A stretch of 64,000 nt of DNA from JABDLO01 sp041749255 (GCA_041749255.1 JBGTBR010000072.1:1-64000); one strand, 5' to 3'; counted from the first letter of the stretch, positions 53,333 to 63,112 are shown. The notes: generated by a model not told the origin, from the letters alone. Translations and numbers: made by a program.

Positions 53333-55981
53333 TTACAGTTTAAGTTTAAATTTCATGGTGATTTCGCCTGTCTCTTTATCAACCTTAATACTATTGCCTT
53401 CTAATGACTCCATCTGTTGGCCGGTAGCCATTTCGAACATACCGGCGAGAAAGGCCATACCCTTATTCATCACTTCTTCCATTTTTTCATATTTTTCCGT
53501 GCCGGAAACGGAATCTCCTTCCTTTATATCGTGTTCAGGCGTACTTCCTGTAGTTCTTTCGTCCTCATGATCAGCTTGAGGATGAGAAAATACAACTTCA
53601 TCTTCATTTTCGTCTGTAGAAGAAATTTCCAAATTTACCATTCGATCATTTATAAGAATTTCTTCTTCATATTGTTTTTCCTTGCTTAAAATGATCTCTT
53701 CTAAATTTTTGATAAACTGAGCTCGTCCCTGCTTTGAAAAATCTACTATTTCAGTATCAGAACTCTCATTTAAAACAGAGTCAAATAAACTTTGCTTGAG
53801 CAATAATCCTGCAGAAATATCCATCTCTATTGAATCATTACAAATTAAATTAAAAACATGGAGCTTTTTAGCCCTCTGTCCCAACCTGTCAATTCTTCCT
53901 ATACGCTGATTTTTCTTAGCTGGATTCCAGGGTATTTCAAAATTGATCAATGTGTCTGCTACCTGAAGATTTAATCCCGCCCCTCCGGCTTCTGTAGACA
54001 AGAATACTTTGCATCCGGGATTTTTTTCAAATTCGGTTATTAGAGCGTTTCGATTCTTTGCTGACACTTTTCCGGTCAGTTTTGTATATCCTATTTTATG
54101 ATGGGTAAGTAAATTTTCAATGAGCATCAATGATTCTAACCATTCAGAAAAAATAATGACTTTGAGATTATTGTTGCCAATATTCAACTGATCGATGAGT
54201 ATGTGTTCCAGTTCACCGAGTTTGCTGGAAAAATTGGAAACTCTGTCTATCAGGTAAGTAGAGTTGCACACTCTTCTCATGTTCGTCAACAATCGTATGA
54301 TTTGGTCATAGTCATAAGGCGTTTTAAATGGCTTGCTTAAAATCATAGCCAGCCTTGACGCGAATCCATTATGTAAATAGCTTTGTTCCTGATGTAATTT
54401 GATGTATATGTCTTGTTGTGTCAATGATGGGAGATCTTTTAAAACCTCCCTTTTTTCTCGTCTGAGAATGAGATCTTTTAAATTGTCCCTCAATTCCTGG
54501 AGATTGTAATAACCATTGATCCTGTTTTTTGAGGAGGTGTCAAAAATGCAATGTTTATATGAAAATTCCCATAGAGGGGTGATCATGTACTTGTCCAAAA
54601 AAAGCACTATCGAATACAGATCAACCAATTTGTTTTCTATGGGAGTGCCTGTAATAATCAATCCGTGCTTTTTATTTAGTGTGGTAATGGACTGAGACGT
54701 TTTGGTTTCATAGTTTTTAATTCTTTGTGCTTCATCCAATATGATGAAATCAAAATTCACGGCATTAATAATAGATTTATCTCTTATGACGGTTTCGTAA
54801 TTGGTGATATAAAAAAAATATTCCGTTGAAAAATATTCATACTTCCTTTTAGATCTGGGGCCATCAATGACCACTGCTTTCTCATTTGTAAATTTTTCAA
54901 TTTCATTTTTCCATTGGTATTTGACAGAGGAAGGACAAATTATTAAAGTTCTTTGAAATGAAAAATACTTCCTTTTTAATATAGCAATGGAAATGGCCTG
55001 AATGGTTTTTCCCAGTCCCATCTCATCGGCCAATATGGCTGCTTTTTTAAATAAACAAAACTCAATACCCTTTTTTTGGTATGGGTACAGAGATGCATTG
55101 ATAAAAGAATAATCCTGTTGACCGGCTAATAACTCAATAGACATCTTTTGCAGAAATGTGCGATCATAATACTCTTCAATTTTGTTAAATATTTCTTGCC
55201 GGACCAAAAAATCGCTCTCTGATTCGAGTCGCCGAATCTCATCTAATTTACTTATGACTTCATTCAGATCCAAATGAGTTTCATTGCCAAATATCGAAAA
55301 TAAAATCCTCTTTCTGGCTTCGCTCAATTTTCCCTGATGTTTCCAGGTCAGTTTATAATTTCTTATTGGATCAAGGGTAATTTCAATAAATTGGCTTCCT
55401 TGTCCTCTAAACCGGAAAGGTGGTGTCTTATGATTTATATAATCCACCAAAAAAATAATGTGTTTAGTAGTAGCCAGTTTATTGGTTTGCCAGTCTATAT
55501 TAGAGATATATCCCTGCTTTTTTTCAAAATCCCAAATCGTGACGTCATAAGTGATATTTTTTTCATCTATGAGCAGATGGGGACCGTATTTATATGATCC
55601 CAACTTAACCCTGTATTGGGCTTTATTTGCTCTTTCCTGTCTTTCTTCCAGCACTCTTTTTATCATGCCTTCACGGGTATATATTTTTCCCATCTCCAAT
55701 TCTTCTTGCGGGAGGTGTCCAAGTCGTTGGTAGAGCATACATGCAGCCAAATATTCTGAAGTCATTATTTCAGGAATGCAAACGATCTCATTTCCTTCAA
55801 ACTGAATGTCTATTTCTATTGGATCTTTGGTTTCATCATCATGTATGACAAAATGCAATAAATCATGGAGGTACCAGGTCAATACTATGGCATCCGCATT
55901 TAGTATCTGAATAGCAGTGGAAATCAATGGAGATCCACAATATTGTTTCAGGAATTTGGAAATTGAAGTTTGCCTGCTCAT
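53333..55981 (-). CDS. SNF2-family helicase (DEAQ-box) with acidic C-terminal tail
   Basis: The 882-residue protein is a superfamily 2 translocase of the SNF2 type. Walker A is DEMGLGKT (319-326), the DEAQ box is at 416-419 (ILDEAQRIKN), TGTPIEN is at about 443-449, and the C-terminal motif QRIGRIDRLGQ is at 692-702. The first 300 residues are a separate, poorly recognised region. Residues about 750-840 are strongly acidic and serine-rich, followed by a short conserved end (EEVMNKGMAFLAGMFEMATGQQME). Bacterial SNF2 proteins act on nucleoprotein complexes such as RNA polymerase or chromosomal proteins, or occur in defence systems. The only neighbour in its operon is a decayed zinc-ribbon ORF. 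Confidence 0.85.
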   Translation of the reverse strand: MSRQTSISKFLKQYCGSPLISTAIQILNADAIVLTWYLHDLLHFVIHDDETKDPIEIDIQFEGNEIVCIPEIMTSEYLAACMLYQRLGHLPQEELEMGKIYTREGMIKRVLEERQERANKAQYRVKLGSYKYGPHLLIDEKNITYDVTIWDFEKKQGYISNIDWQTNKLATTKHIIFLVDYINHKTPPFRFRGQGSQFIEITLDPIRNYKLTWKHQGKLSEARKRILFSIFGNETHLDLNEVISKLDEIRRLESESDFLVRQEIFNKIEEYYDRTFLQKMSIELLAGQQDYSFINASLYPYQKKGIEFCLFKKAAILADEMGLGKTIQAISIAILKRKYFSFQRTLIICPSSVKYQWKNEIEKFTNEKAVVIDGPRSKRKYEYFSTEYFFYITNYETVIRDKSIINAVNFDFIILDEAQRIKNYETKTSQSITTLNKKHGLIITGTPIENKLVDLYSIVLFLDKYMITPLWEFSYKHCIFDTSSKNRINGYYNLQELRDNLKDLILRREKREVLKDLPSLTQQDIYIKLHQEQSYLHNGFASRLAMILSKPFKTPYDYDQIIRLLTNMRRVCNSTYLIDRVSNFSSKLGELEHILIDQLNIGNNNLKVIIFSEWLESLMLIENLLTHHKIGYTKLTGKVSAKNRNALITEFEKNPGCKVFLSTEAGGAGLNLQVADTLINFEIPWNPAKKNQRIGRIDRLGQRAKKLHVFNLICNDSIEMDISAGLLLKQSLFDSVLNESSDTEIVDFSKQGRAQFIKNLEEIILSKEKQYEEEILINDRMVNLEISSTDENEDEVVFSHPQADHEDERTTGSTPEHDIKEGDSVSGTEKYEKMEEVMNKGMAFLAGMFEMATGQQMESLEGNSIKVDKETGEITMKFKLKL

Positions 55982-57032
55982 AATAGAAAATTAAATGTAT
56001 AAACTTGTGATTAAATACGGCTTAAATATATATATTTTATTATTGTTACTACTCTTCATTAATCCATTATGGGTAAAAATATTTTTTCTTTTATGAATAA
56101 ATTAATTCCTGTGAAGACGTGTTCCAAACCCTGCGGAGTCTCGGTTTAAACATGCGTATGTTTTTGCCATGTGTTTTATTTAGTATGGCGATTTGTATTT
56201 ATGGGTGATGAATGAACATTGGTTTACAAATGGTAAACGGCCCTACAGGCCTAAATTAATGTTTATCATTGAAACGATGGATTTCATCCATCTCTGGTGA
56301 GGACGGCCCTTCAGGCCTTGTCTTTACCTTATACATTCAGGCCACGGATATAGCGATGAAGGCGCATCCTCATTAGGAATGGATTTTAACCTGTTGCTGA
56401 TCCCGTCGAATCTAGGGTAAAAAAATAGGTATGTTTTTACAATGGGTTTTGTTTAGAATGGCGTTTTCTATTTATGGGTGATGAATGAACATTGGTTTAC
56501 AAATGGTAAACGGCCCTACAGGCCTAAATCAATGTTCATAATTGTAACGATGGATTTCATCCATCTCTTGTGAGGACAACCCTACAGGCCTTTTGATGGC
56601 ACGGTTCATGTGATGGAGGCGCATTTTCATGAGGAATGGATTTTAACCCGTTCCTGACGAATGTGTTCGTCACGCCGCCGAATGTCGTGAATAAAATTCG
56701 TATGTATTTTTGCCATAGATTTTGTTTAGAATGGTAATTTTTATTAATGGGATGATCAACGATCGTTGGTTTTCAAAATGGTAAACGGCCCTACAGGCCT
56801 AAATCAATGTTCATAATTGTAACGATGGATTTCATCCATCTCTTGTGAGGACGACCCTACAGGCCTTTTGATGGCACGGTTCATGTGATGAAGGCGCATT
56901 TCATGAGGAATGGATTTTAACCTGTAGCTGATCCCGTCGAATTTCCTGGGGATAATATCAATGTTTTGTATGATTTGTTAACCGATGGATTTCATCTATC
57001 TCTGGGGAGGACGGCCCTTCAGACCTTAACGG
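55982..57032. repeat. Tandem array of about 272-bp structured repeats
   Basis: Three full units (about 56155-56427, 56428-56698, 56699-56944) and a partial fourth (56955-57030) repeat with little change. Each contains a GGTAAACGGCCCTACAGGCC block with inverted ends, a near-perfect palindrome GATGGATTTCATCCATC, a second ACCCTACAGGCC-type hairpin, and GAGGAATGGATTTTAACC. None of the six frames stays open for long. It is not a CRISPR array: units are too long and there are no short repeats with unique spacers. 55982-56154 upstream of the helicase is plain AT-rich spacer. Confidence 0.8.
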
Positions 57033-57746
57033 TCACTCAAAATCATACACATATTTTGCCCGGACAAATAAAATATTATTCATGCTGTCTACACGGTATG
57101 TAGTGCGTTGGGTATTCCAGACAATGCCTTTGTATTCTACCGTATTTTCATTTACAATAAGGGCATAGGTAGGTGGGTGGTGAACCCTGGAGGCCAATAA
57201 CCTGTAATCCCGGGTATCCAGATAATATATCCATGGATGATTCTCCTTTTTGGCTTCACCATACCGGGCACTCACCGCCATTACTTCCCGACCCAAAATA
57301 GAATCTTTACCTTCCAGCGTTAAAGTCACGTTTTCATCTATCAAAGAGAAAGGCTGACTCATGACGAAAAATGAAGCCTGGATGGCCGATGTGTCAGCAG
57401 ATGTAACTGGCATCTCCACTTCTGCCTTCGTTTTGCTGTAGTTCTCTCCATCGAAATAAAGGCCAACGGAATCCTGGGTAGTAACTGAAACCGAAAATCC
57501 GGGCTGTAAGGTGATCGTATACTTTTCTATTATTTCGGACTCAACACTACCGTCAGCCTTGTACAATATAGAGTTTTTAGCAAACCGGACGCTTTCCAGA
57601 TCATGCCAGGCTTCCCAACCCCCATGATATTCGATAGAATTTTCTATAATGTCAATGGCTTTATAATCTGCACCTGCACATTGTATCAGCAAAAAGGGAA
57701 TGAATAGGCCAACAACCCGAAACTGTAATATTACTTTTCTTATCAT
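57033..57746 (-). CDS. DUF6503-like lipoprotein
   Basis: The 237-residue protein has a lipoprotein signal (FIPFLLIQCAGADYK, Cys 23). It is otherwise beta-rich and includes AIDIIENSIEYHGGWEAWHDLESV, DGENYSKTKAEVEM and YYLDTRDYRLLASRVHHPP. This pattern fits the DUF6503 family of Bacteroidota lipoproteins, of unknown function; assignment is from memory. Its stop codon abuts the tandem repeat array, which could act as its 3' region. Transcribed alone. Confidence 0.65.
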   Translation of the reverse strand: MIRKVILQFRVVGLFIPFLLIQCAGADYKAIDIIENSIEYHGGWEAWHDLESVRFAKNSILYKADGSVESEIIEKYTITLQPGFSVSVTTQDSVGLYFDGENYSKTKAEVEMPVTSADTSAIQASFFVMSQPFSLIDENVTLTLEGKDSILGREVMAVSARYGEAKKENHPWIYYLDTRDYRLLASRVHHPPTYALIVNENTVEYKGIVWNTQRTTYRVDSMNNILFVRAKYVYDFE

Positions 57747-57822
57747 CCGGTGGAGTTTTTGTAGGTATAAATATACTGGACTCTAAAGAAAATTAAGTGT
57801 AGGTAACCCATCATCTCCTAAG

Positions 57823-58641
57823 TCAAAGATTCTCAGTATGCAATGGAACTTGCATACATAGCTCACCCTCTAAACTGGTAACCGCATTGCCTAGTAGAGC
57901 CGTGCGTTCTCCCTTTAACACACAAGTTAAATATCCTTTTCTGGAAGACAGTTGTATGGCTTCCAGGGTATTTGACTTAAATCTGGGAGCCCAAAATGGT
58001 GTTAACAATGTATGAGCTGACCCAGTGACCGGATCTTCATCGATACCATAAGACGGATAAAAAGCCCTGGAGACAAAATCTGAATCCCTTCCAGGTGCCG
58101 TTACAATAATACCCCTTGCGGGTAATGCAGAAATAATCCGGAAATCGGGTTTCAATTCATCTACCACCTGTGACTGATCTTGCACTTCTATCAAATAATC
58201 ATCCTTTCCTCTCCATACCGAAACGGGTTTTATTCCAACACCTTTTTCAATTGCAGAGAGGATCTCATTATTACTTTCCGGTTTTGGAAAATCTGTGGGC
58301 AAATCCATGATATACCTGCCATCCTTCCATTTTGATACTGATAATTCACCACTACGTGTGTAAAAAAGTATGGTTTTATCACTATACCCCAATGTTGTGA
58401 AAAGTATGTGGGCAGTGGCCAAAGTGGCATGACCACAAAGATCTACTTCCTTTCGGGGAGTGAACCATCTAAGGCGAAAACCCTCTCCTTCCGGAATAAA
58501 AAAGGCGGTCTCCGAGAGATTCATCTCAATGGCAAGTTTTTGCATCCACGCATCATCCGGCCATAGTGTCAAAGGACATACCGCTGCAGGATTACCCCCA
58601 AAGACATTCTGCGTAAATGCATCAACCTGAAAGATCTTCAT
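57823..58641 (-). CDS. PhzF-family isomerase-like protein
   Basis: The 272-residue protein has the double-domain PhzF/diaminopimelate-epimerase-like fold: IFQVDAFTQNVFGGNPAAVCPL with the catalytic-Glu region further on (EMNLSETAFFIPEGEGFRLRWFTPRKEVDLCGHATLA), and the second half GIDEDPVTGSAHTLLTPFWAPRF. The real substrates of the many PhzF paralogues are unknown. It overlaps nothing; 8 bases separate it from the DUF937 gene, so the two may be co-transcribed. Confidence 0.85.
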   Translation of the reverse strand: MKIFQVDAFTQNVFGGNPAAVCPLTLWPDDAWMQKLAIEMNLSETAFFIPEGEGFRLRWFTPRKEVDLCGHATLATAHILFTTLGYSDKTILFYTRSGELSVSKWKDGRYIMDLPTDFPKPESNNEILSAIEKGVGIKPVSVWRGKDDYLIEVQDQSQVVDELKPDFRIISALPARGIIVTAPGRDSDFVSRAFYPSYGIDEDPVTGSAHTLLTPFWAPRFKSNTLEAIQLSSRKGYLTCVLKGERTALLGNAVTSLEGELCMQVPLHTENL

Positions 58642-58649
58642 GAGAAATC

Positions 58650-59288
58650 TTACTTCTTAAACAATTTTCCCAAAATTGATTTCATGCCAGACTCAGCTAT
58701 GTTTTCCATAAAAGATTTATTGGGTTTAGATTTTTGTCCACCTCCCAGCAAACTGCCTAACAGGTCTCCTTGTGAACTGCTATTCTTGCCGCCTCCCAAT
58801 AAAACGGATGCTGTTTTTAGTAAATTTCCGAGACTCTGCGGATTGAGATCACCATCTTTTTTTGCTTTTCCTAAAAACCCCATGACTATGGGAGCCAGGG
58901 TAATGAGCAGATTCATCACTTTCTGTTGATCCAATCCACTCTCTTTAGAAATGGACTTCGCCACTTTATCTTGTTTATTTCCCAAAACATGGCTTAAAAT
59001 TCCTGCTCCATTGACCATTTTTGGGTTGCTGGCTTCCTTTTGTCCTCCCAAAAACCCCATCATATCATTTAGTATGCTGCCGTCATGATCTCTTTCCAAA
59101 GCGGAAGCGAGGGAATGAGCTCCGTCAGGCTTTTGAGCATTTTTTGCCATAGCACTCACTAAGGTTGAAATAACCGACTGCATCGCCACAGCTGTTTGTT
59201 CCTTACTTCCCGCACCAATTTGCTTATCTACCTGCTCCACGGTTTGTGGGGATAATTGGGATTGCATCAATTCAATAAGATTGTACAT
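58650..59288 (-). CDS. DUF937 family protein
   Basis: The 212-residue protein starts MYNLIELMQSQLSPQTVEQV and alternates helix-forming and glycine-rich parts (GAGILSHVLGNKQDKVAKSISKESG, LITLAPIVMGFLGKAK, LLGSLLGGGQKSKP), as in DUF937. No signal peptide. Function is unknown; related proteins have been reported as small oligomerising factors. It shares its strand with phzF 8 bases downstream. Confidence 0.78.
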   Translation of the reverse strand: MYNLIELMQSQLSPQTVEQVDKQIGAGSKEQTAVAMQSVISTLVSAMAKNAQKPDGAHSLASALERDHDGSILNDMMGFLGGQKEASNPKMVNGAGILSHVLGNKQDKVAKSISKESGLDQQKVMNLLITLAPIVMGFLGKAKKDGDLNPQSLGNLLKTASVLLGGGKNSSSQGDLLGSLLGGGQKSKPNKSFMENIAESGMKSILGKLFKK

Positions 59289-59595
59289 AATTATTGTAAT
59301 TTTTATTCGTTAGAAAATTTACCTCCGGATCTTTACATTTCCGGGTGGACTCATTAATCAAAAGTGGAGAAATTGGACGATAGGACAATGGCATCCCAAT
59401 ATCTGAAAATACTTTATCATTAAGAATCATACAAAAATAATGACTTAACCTTTACATACGCGAAAAGCAGGTTAAATCTTTATAAAAAATGCAAAGAAGG
59501 CATGATTTTTGCACATATTATTCTTTTTGATAATACATAAATTATCTGTCTATAAACATATTATTGAATTAATAACCCATAATCAAATTGATAAG

Positions 59596-60711
59596 ATGAT
59601 AAATAAAAAATTCTTAAAAAATGCTGTCCTCCTCTTTTGGTCCCTGGGCCTTGCAGGAAGTATTCAAATGACTGGCCATGCAAGTGATGCCGTCATGAGT
59701 TATATCGATAATTATAAGGGCATTGCCGTGGCTGAAATGGAAAGAACAGGAGTTCCTGCCAGTATAAAACTCGCTCAGGCCATTTTGGAGTCTAACATGG
59801 GAAGAAGTGAACTTGCTTCCCAGGCCAACAACCATTTTGGTATAAAGTGTGGAAACAATTGGAACGGAAAGGAATACTATCTGGAAGATGACGATACAGA
59901 CGACAGTGGCAATATGGTGCCCAGTTGTTTCCGGGTATTTTCATCTGAGTACGAATCTTTCGTCGCTCATTCCGAATTCCTTTTGGCCTCTAAGCGATAT
60001 GCATTTTTATTCGATTACGACAAGAAAGATTACAAATCATGGGCTTATGGATTGAGAAAAGCAGGGTATGCTACAGACCGCCAGTATCCTTATAAATTGA
60101 TTTCGATCATCGAGCGCTATAATTTAAGCCGGTATGACAGGGAAGAGAAAATGATGGCTACAGTCACAAAAAAAGAATCCACTTCCGAAGATTCCCCCAA
60201 TGTTAAAGAGGATACCAGGCTTGCCAAATCTAATTCTTCTCTTTACCCGGATAAAGCCATGAATGCCAAATACAATCAGGGGACAAATAATAAAGTGCCT
60301 TTCATTATTGCCAACGGTGGAGAAACGCTGTCAGATATAGCTGCTTTTACCCGGGTCAAAGTCAGTGAACTTCTGGAAATCAATGAAGCGCTCGGTTATG
60401 AAAATATCGTGCTGGACAAAGGTGAGGTGGTTTATCTGAAAAACAAAAAGGGAAAATACAGCGGAAATGAAGAATTCCACCTCGTACAGGAAGGTGAGAC
60501 TATGTATACTATCAGTCAATTGTATGGTCTGAAATTGGTAAATCTTTACGCGAGAAATAAAATGCCAAGAGGTTCAGAGCCTGTTCCTGGTGCAAAAATT
60601 TATCTGAAAGCAACTCCTTCCAAAGAGGACCGGCCAGCTTATCATAAACATCCAAGAAAGGATGAGGGAACGATATTATTTGGAGATGATTTTCTTACAT
60701 CTATAAAATAG
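59596..60711 (+). CDS. Glucosaminidase with two LysM domains
   Basis: Secreted cell-wall hydrolase, 371 residues from the ATG at 59596, which starts a proper signal peptide (MINKKFLKNAVLLFWSLGLAG...GHAS). A mannosyl-glycoprotein endo-N-acetylglucosaminidase-type domain follows at about 35-185, with the catalytic Glu in LAQAILESNMGRSELA. Two LysM peptidoglycan-binding repeats (FIIANGGETLSDIAAF, about 235-285, and HLVQEGETMYTISQLYG, about 295-345) complete it. It would cleave peptidoglycan during growth or division. Single gene. Confidence 0.88.
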   Translation: MINKKFLKNAVLLFWSLGLAGSIQMTGHASDAVMSYIDNYKGIAVAEMERTGVPASIKLAQAILESNMGRSELASQANNHFGIKCGNNWNGKEYYLEDDDTDDSGNMVPSCFRVFSSEYESFVAHSEFLLASKRYAFLFDYDKKDYKSWAYGLRKAGYATDRQYPYKLISIIERYNLSRYDREEKMMATVTKKESTSEDSPNVKEDTRLAKSNSSLYPDKAMNAKYNQGTNNKVPFIIANGGETLSDIAAFTRVKVSELLEINEALGYENIVLDKGEVVYLKNKKGKYSGNEEFHLVQEGETMYTISQLYGLKLVNLYARNKMPRGSEPVPGAKIYLKATPSKEDRPAYHKHPRKDEGTILFGDDFLTSIK

Positions 60712-60735
60712 GGTAATCACCTAATAGAAATAAAA

Positions 60736-61296
60736 ATGAATCAATCAAATCCCAGACCAACCGACCAGACGTATACTCTTTCGCGTATGTGGAAAGGTAA
60801 GGAGTATTTTTTCCTTCCCATCATGGGAATATTGCTTTTGCACTTTACTTTTGACATAAAAGAACCAGAAATGAAAATGGATCAAAGATTAACTATGATT
60901 ACTTTAGGAGTTTCAGACCTGGAAAGATCAAAAAGGTTTTACAATGAGGTTTTTGGCTGGACTCCCACGAAAGACAGCAATGAAAATATTGTTTTTTACA
61001 AAGCCAACGGTATGCTTTTGTCTTTATACGAGCGCCAGGCGTTGGCTGAAGATGCCATGATCTCTCCTGATGGAGAGGGATTCAGGAGTTTTTCCATGGC
61101 GTATAATACGAGGAATAAGGAAGAGGTCGATGCACTTATGGCCTTGTTTAATGCAGCCGGGACTACCATTTTGAAAGAAGCACAGGATGTATTCTGGGGA
61201 GGGTACAGTGGTTATATTCAGGATCCTGATGGATTTATATGGGAAATAGCCTACAACCCCCATTTGCTATTGGACGTGTATGGAAGTGTAAAATGA
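60736..61296 (+). CDS. VOC-family (glyoxalase-like) protein with extra N-terminal part
   Basis: The glyoxalase/bleomycin-resistance-type metalloenzyme fold covers the last 140 residues: RLTMITLGVSDLERSKRFYNEVFGW, FYKANGMLLSLYERQALAED, and GYIQDPDGFIWEIAYNPH. From the first ATG the protein has 186 residues with a preceding 46-residue part that contains a hydrophobic segment (YFFLPIMGILLLHFTF). An internal ATG at 60871 or 60877 would give the usual 140-residue soluble enzyme. Which is used cannot be told from sequence. The substrate is unknown. Confidence 0.75.
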   Translation: MNQSNPRPTDQTYTLSRMWKGKEYFFLPIMGILLLHFTFDIKEPEMKMDQRLTMITLGVSDLERSKRFYNEVFGWTPTKDSNENIVFYKANGMLLSLYERQALAEDAMISPDGEGFRSFSMAYNTRNKEEVDALMALFNAAGTTILKEAQDVFWGGYSGYIQDPDGFIWEIAYNPHLLLDVYGSVK

Positions 61297-61424
61297 TGAC
61301 ATAGCATTTGTTGATGTATAATATTTTTCAATTTCTGATTCATCCCACTTATCCATGCATATAATTGGGATAATTTTAGTATTTGGAAGATTTGGCTATT
61401 TTTGGTGTTGATAATGAAAAGAAG

Positions 61425-62123
61425 ATGAGCATAATAAAAGGAATAACGTGTATATTTTTTGTGGTTTTTCTTAGTTTCGATATATGGAGTCAAAGTTTTT
61501 ACTTTGGACCCAAGGGCGGAGTCGGATTAAATATTCAGCAGTGGAATAGTTTTCAAAGAGATCCACTCATTGTTCCTTTTGGTAGCCTGTTTATAGAATC
61601 CTATGATGAAGGCTCTCCCAGTTCACTGTATGCCCAGTTAGGATACCATACCAGGGGTAGTGCCATTCGCTTGTTGAATATTGTAGGAGGAAGTTTTGCC
61701 AATAGTTTTAAATTTAACAATCTTGTTCTTTCAGTTGGTGCGAAAAGATTGCTAAAAACCGAGGGTACATCCCGACCTTATTACCTTCTTGCCATTAGAG
61801 GAGAATATACACTGAGCACCAATTTGAGTGATTATGAGCAGTTAAACAGCACATTTTATCCATTTGATTTTTATGTCAATAAATTTAATTATGGATTAAC
61901 CGCTGGCGGTGGCTGGGAATTTGACATCAACGAACTTATTGGTGGTTTTTTTGAAGTTACCGTTAATCCGGATGTTTCTTTTCAATACAATCAGCCTCCC
62001 ATTCCCAATGTCAGAAATCCCTTTACGGGAAATCTCGAAACCCTCAGGGAACGCAGAATCAGAAATTTGAGCATAGAATTTACGGTAGGAATGAGATTTC
62101 TAAGAAAAGTGGAATACTATTAG
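61425..62123 (+). CDS. Outer-membrane beta-barrel protein
   Basis: The 232-residue protein (from the ATG at 61425) has a signal peptide (MSIIKGITCIFFVVFLSFDIWSQS) and a small beta-barrel of about 200 residues. Strands are rich in alternating aromatic and small residues (SFYFGPKGGVGLNIQQWNSF, YAQLGYHTRGSAIRLL, LLAIRGEYTLSTNLSDYEQ), and it ends VGMRFLRKVEYY. It is of the porin-like family frequent in Bacteroidota. Function unknown. Confidence 0.78.
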   Translation: MSIIKGITCIFFVVFLSFDIWSQSFYFGPKGGVGLNIQQWNSFQRDPLIVPFGSLFIESYDEGSPSSLYAQLGYHTRGSAIRLLNIVGGSFANSFKFNNLVLSVGAKRLLKTEGTSRPYYLLAIRGEYTLSTNLSDYEQLNSTFYPFDFYVNKFNYGLTAGGGWEFDINELIGGFFEVTVNPDVSFQYNQPPIPNVRNPFTGNLETLRERRIRNLSIEFTVGMRFLRKVEYY

Positions 62124-62175
62124 ATCCTGATTTTCCCCTCATATCCTAAAACTAGAAAAGGGAGAATAATCAAAT

Positions 62176-63063
62176 CTATTTATCCATATAGACCATTTTA
62201 CTCAGTGTTTTTCGATATTCGGAGGGGGTCTTGCCAGTGATTTTCTTAAATACCCGGGTAAAATGAGAAAAGTTGTTAAATCCACATTCAAAACAAATCT
62301 CTGTAATGGTCATGGTTTCTTCCGATAAAAGTTTACACGCGTGGACTACCCTGAACTCATGAACAAATTCGATAAAAGTTTTCTTGGTTAGCTTCTTAAA
62401 ATACCTGCAAAAGGCGGGGTTCGTCATATTGACCAAACCCGATACTTCTTCCAGAGTGACTTCATTTTTAAAATTATTTCGTACGTAAGCATAAATTTGA
62501 TCTATACGGTCATTGTCCTGCTGGTGTAGCATCAAAGATACACCACTGGCATTCAATGAATTATATTCCTTAGATTTCGCTAGTGCATGCAAAATATGTA
62601 TAAATGAGGTCAACCGCTCTACATTATCCATATGAAGAAGATCCCCCAACCTTTCTCCTATTTTTTCCCTGGTTTTTCCATAAAATACAAGTCCGGATTT
62701 AGACCTTTCAAAAAGGGCACTGATGGGACGCATCTCAGGAATGTGAAAGAAATTTTTTCCAAGAAAATCCTCTCTCATTTGGATAACGATCTCACTGGTA
62801 GCGGTGGATAATCGGTCTGTAAATCCGTAGTGCGGTAAATTCGGGCCAATCATAATCAGATCTCCTCCTTTATAATAGGACACATGATTGCCTATATGCC
62901 TCTTGCCACTTCCGCTCTCTATATACACTATTTCTATTTCGGGGTGGAAATGCCAGAAAGGTGTTTGGTTGGGATTGGCCTTGTCAAATTGCAAAATAGA
63001 AAAAGAACTTCCAAATGCGGGTTCTATTCTTTCTAAACTGGGTCTCGCTGAAGTGATCAACAT
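62176..63063 (-). CDS. AraC-family transcriptional regulator
   Basis: The 295-residue regulator has an N-terminal cupin-like sensor domain (about 20-130; PFWHFHPEIEIVYIESGSGKRHIG has the metal/ligand-binding look) and two C-terminal AraC helix-turn-helix motifs (EVTLEEVSGLVNMTNPAFCRYFKKLTKKTFIEFV and MTITEICFECGFNNFSHFTRVFKKITGKTPSEYR). The signal and targets are unknown. An exact TAnnTTTG promoter element lies 21 bases upstream, adjacent to a palindrome, so it may regulate itself. Confidence 0.88.
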   Translation of the reverse strand: MLITSARPSLERIEPAFGSSFSILQFDKANPNQTPFWHFHPEIEIVYIESGSGKRHIGNHVSYYKGGDLIMIGPNLPHYGFTDRLSTATSEIVIQMREDFLGKNFFHIPEMRPISALFERSKSGLVFYGKTREKIGERLGDLLHMDNVERLTSFIHILHALAKSKEYNSLNASGVSLMLHQQDNDRIDQIYAYVRNNFKNEVTLEEVSGLVNMTNPAFCRYFKKLTKKTFIEFVHEFRVVHACKLLSEETMTITEICFECGFNNFSHFTRVFKKITGKTPSEYRKTLSKMVYMDK

Positions 63064-63083
63064 GGTCGTTCCTAATTATTTTA

Positions 63084-63112
63084 CAAAATTACCAAATTTA
63101 GTTTGATTTGGT
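63084..63112 (-). promoter_or_regulatory. Promoter -7 element and palindrome upstream of the AraC gene
   Basis: TAATTTTG on the minus strand (63084-63091) is an exact TAnnTTTG match. Immediately upstream on that strand, ACCAAAT (63091-63097) and ATTTGGT (63106-63112) form an inverted repeat with an 8-base centre, a plausible operator position. Confidence 0.4.

Noticed and set aside
56155..57030. Possible CRISPR array
   Set aside because: Repeats are about 272 bp with no short spacers and no cas genes are nearby.
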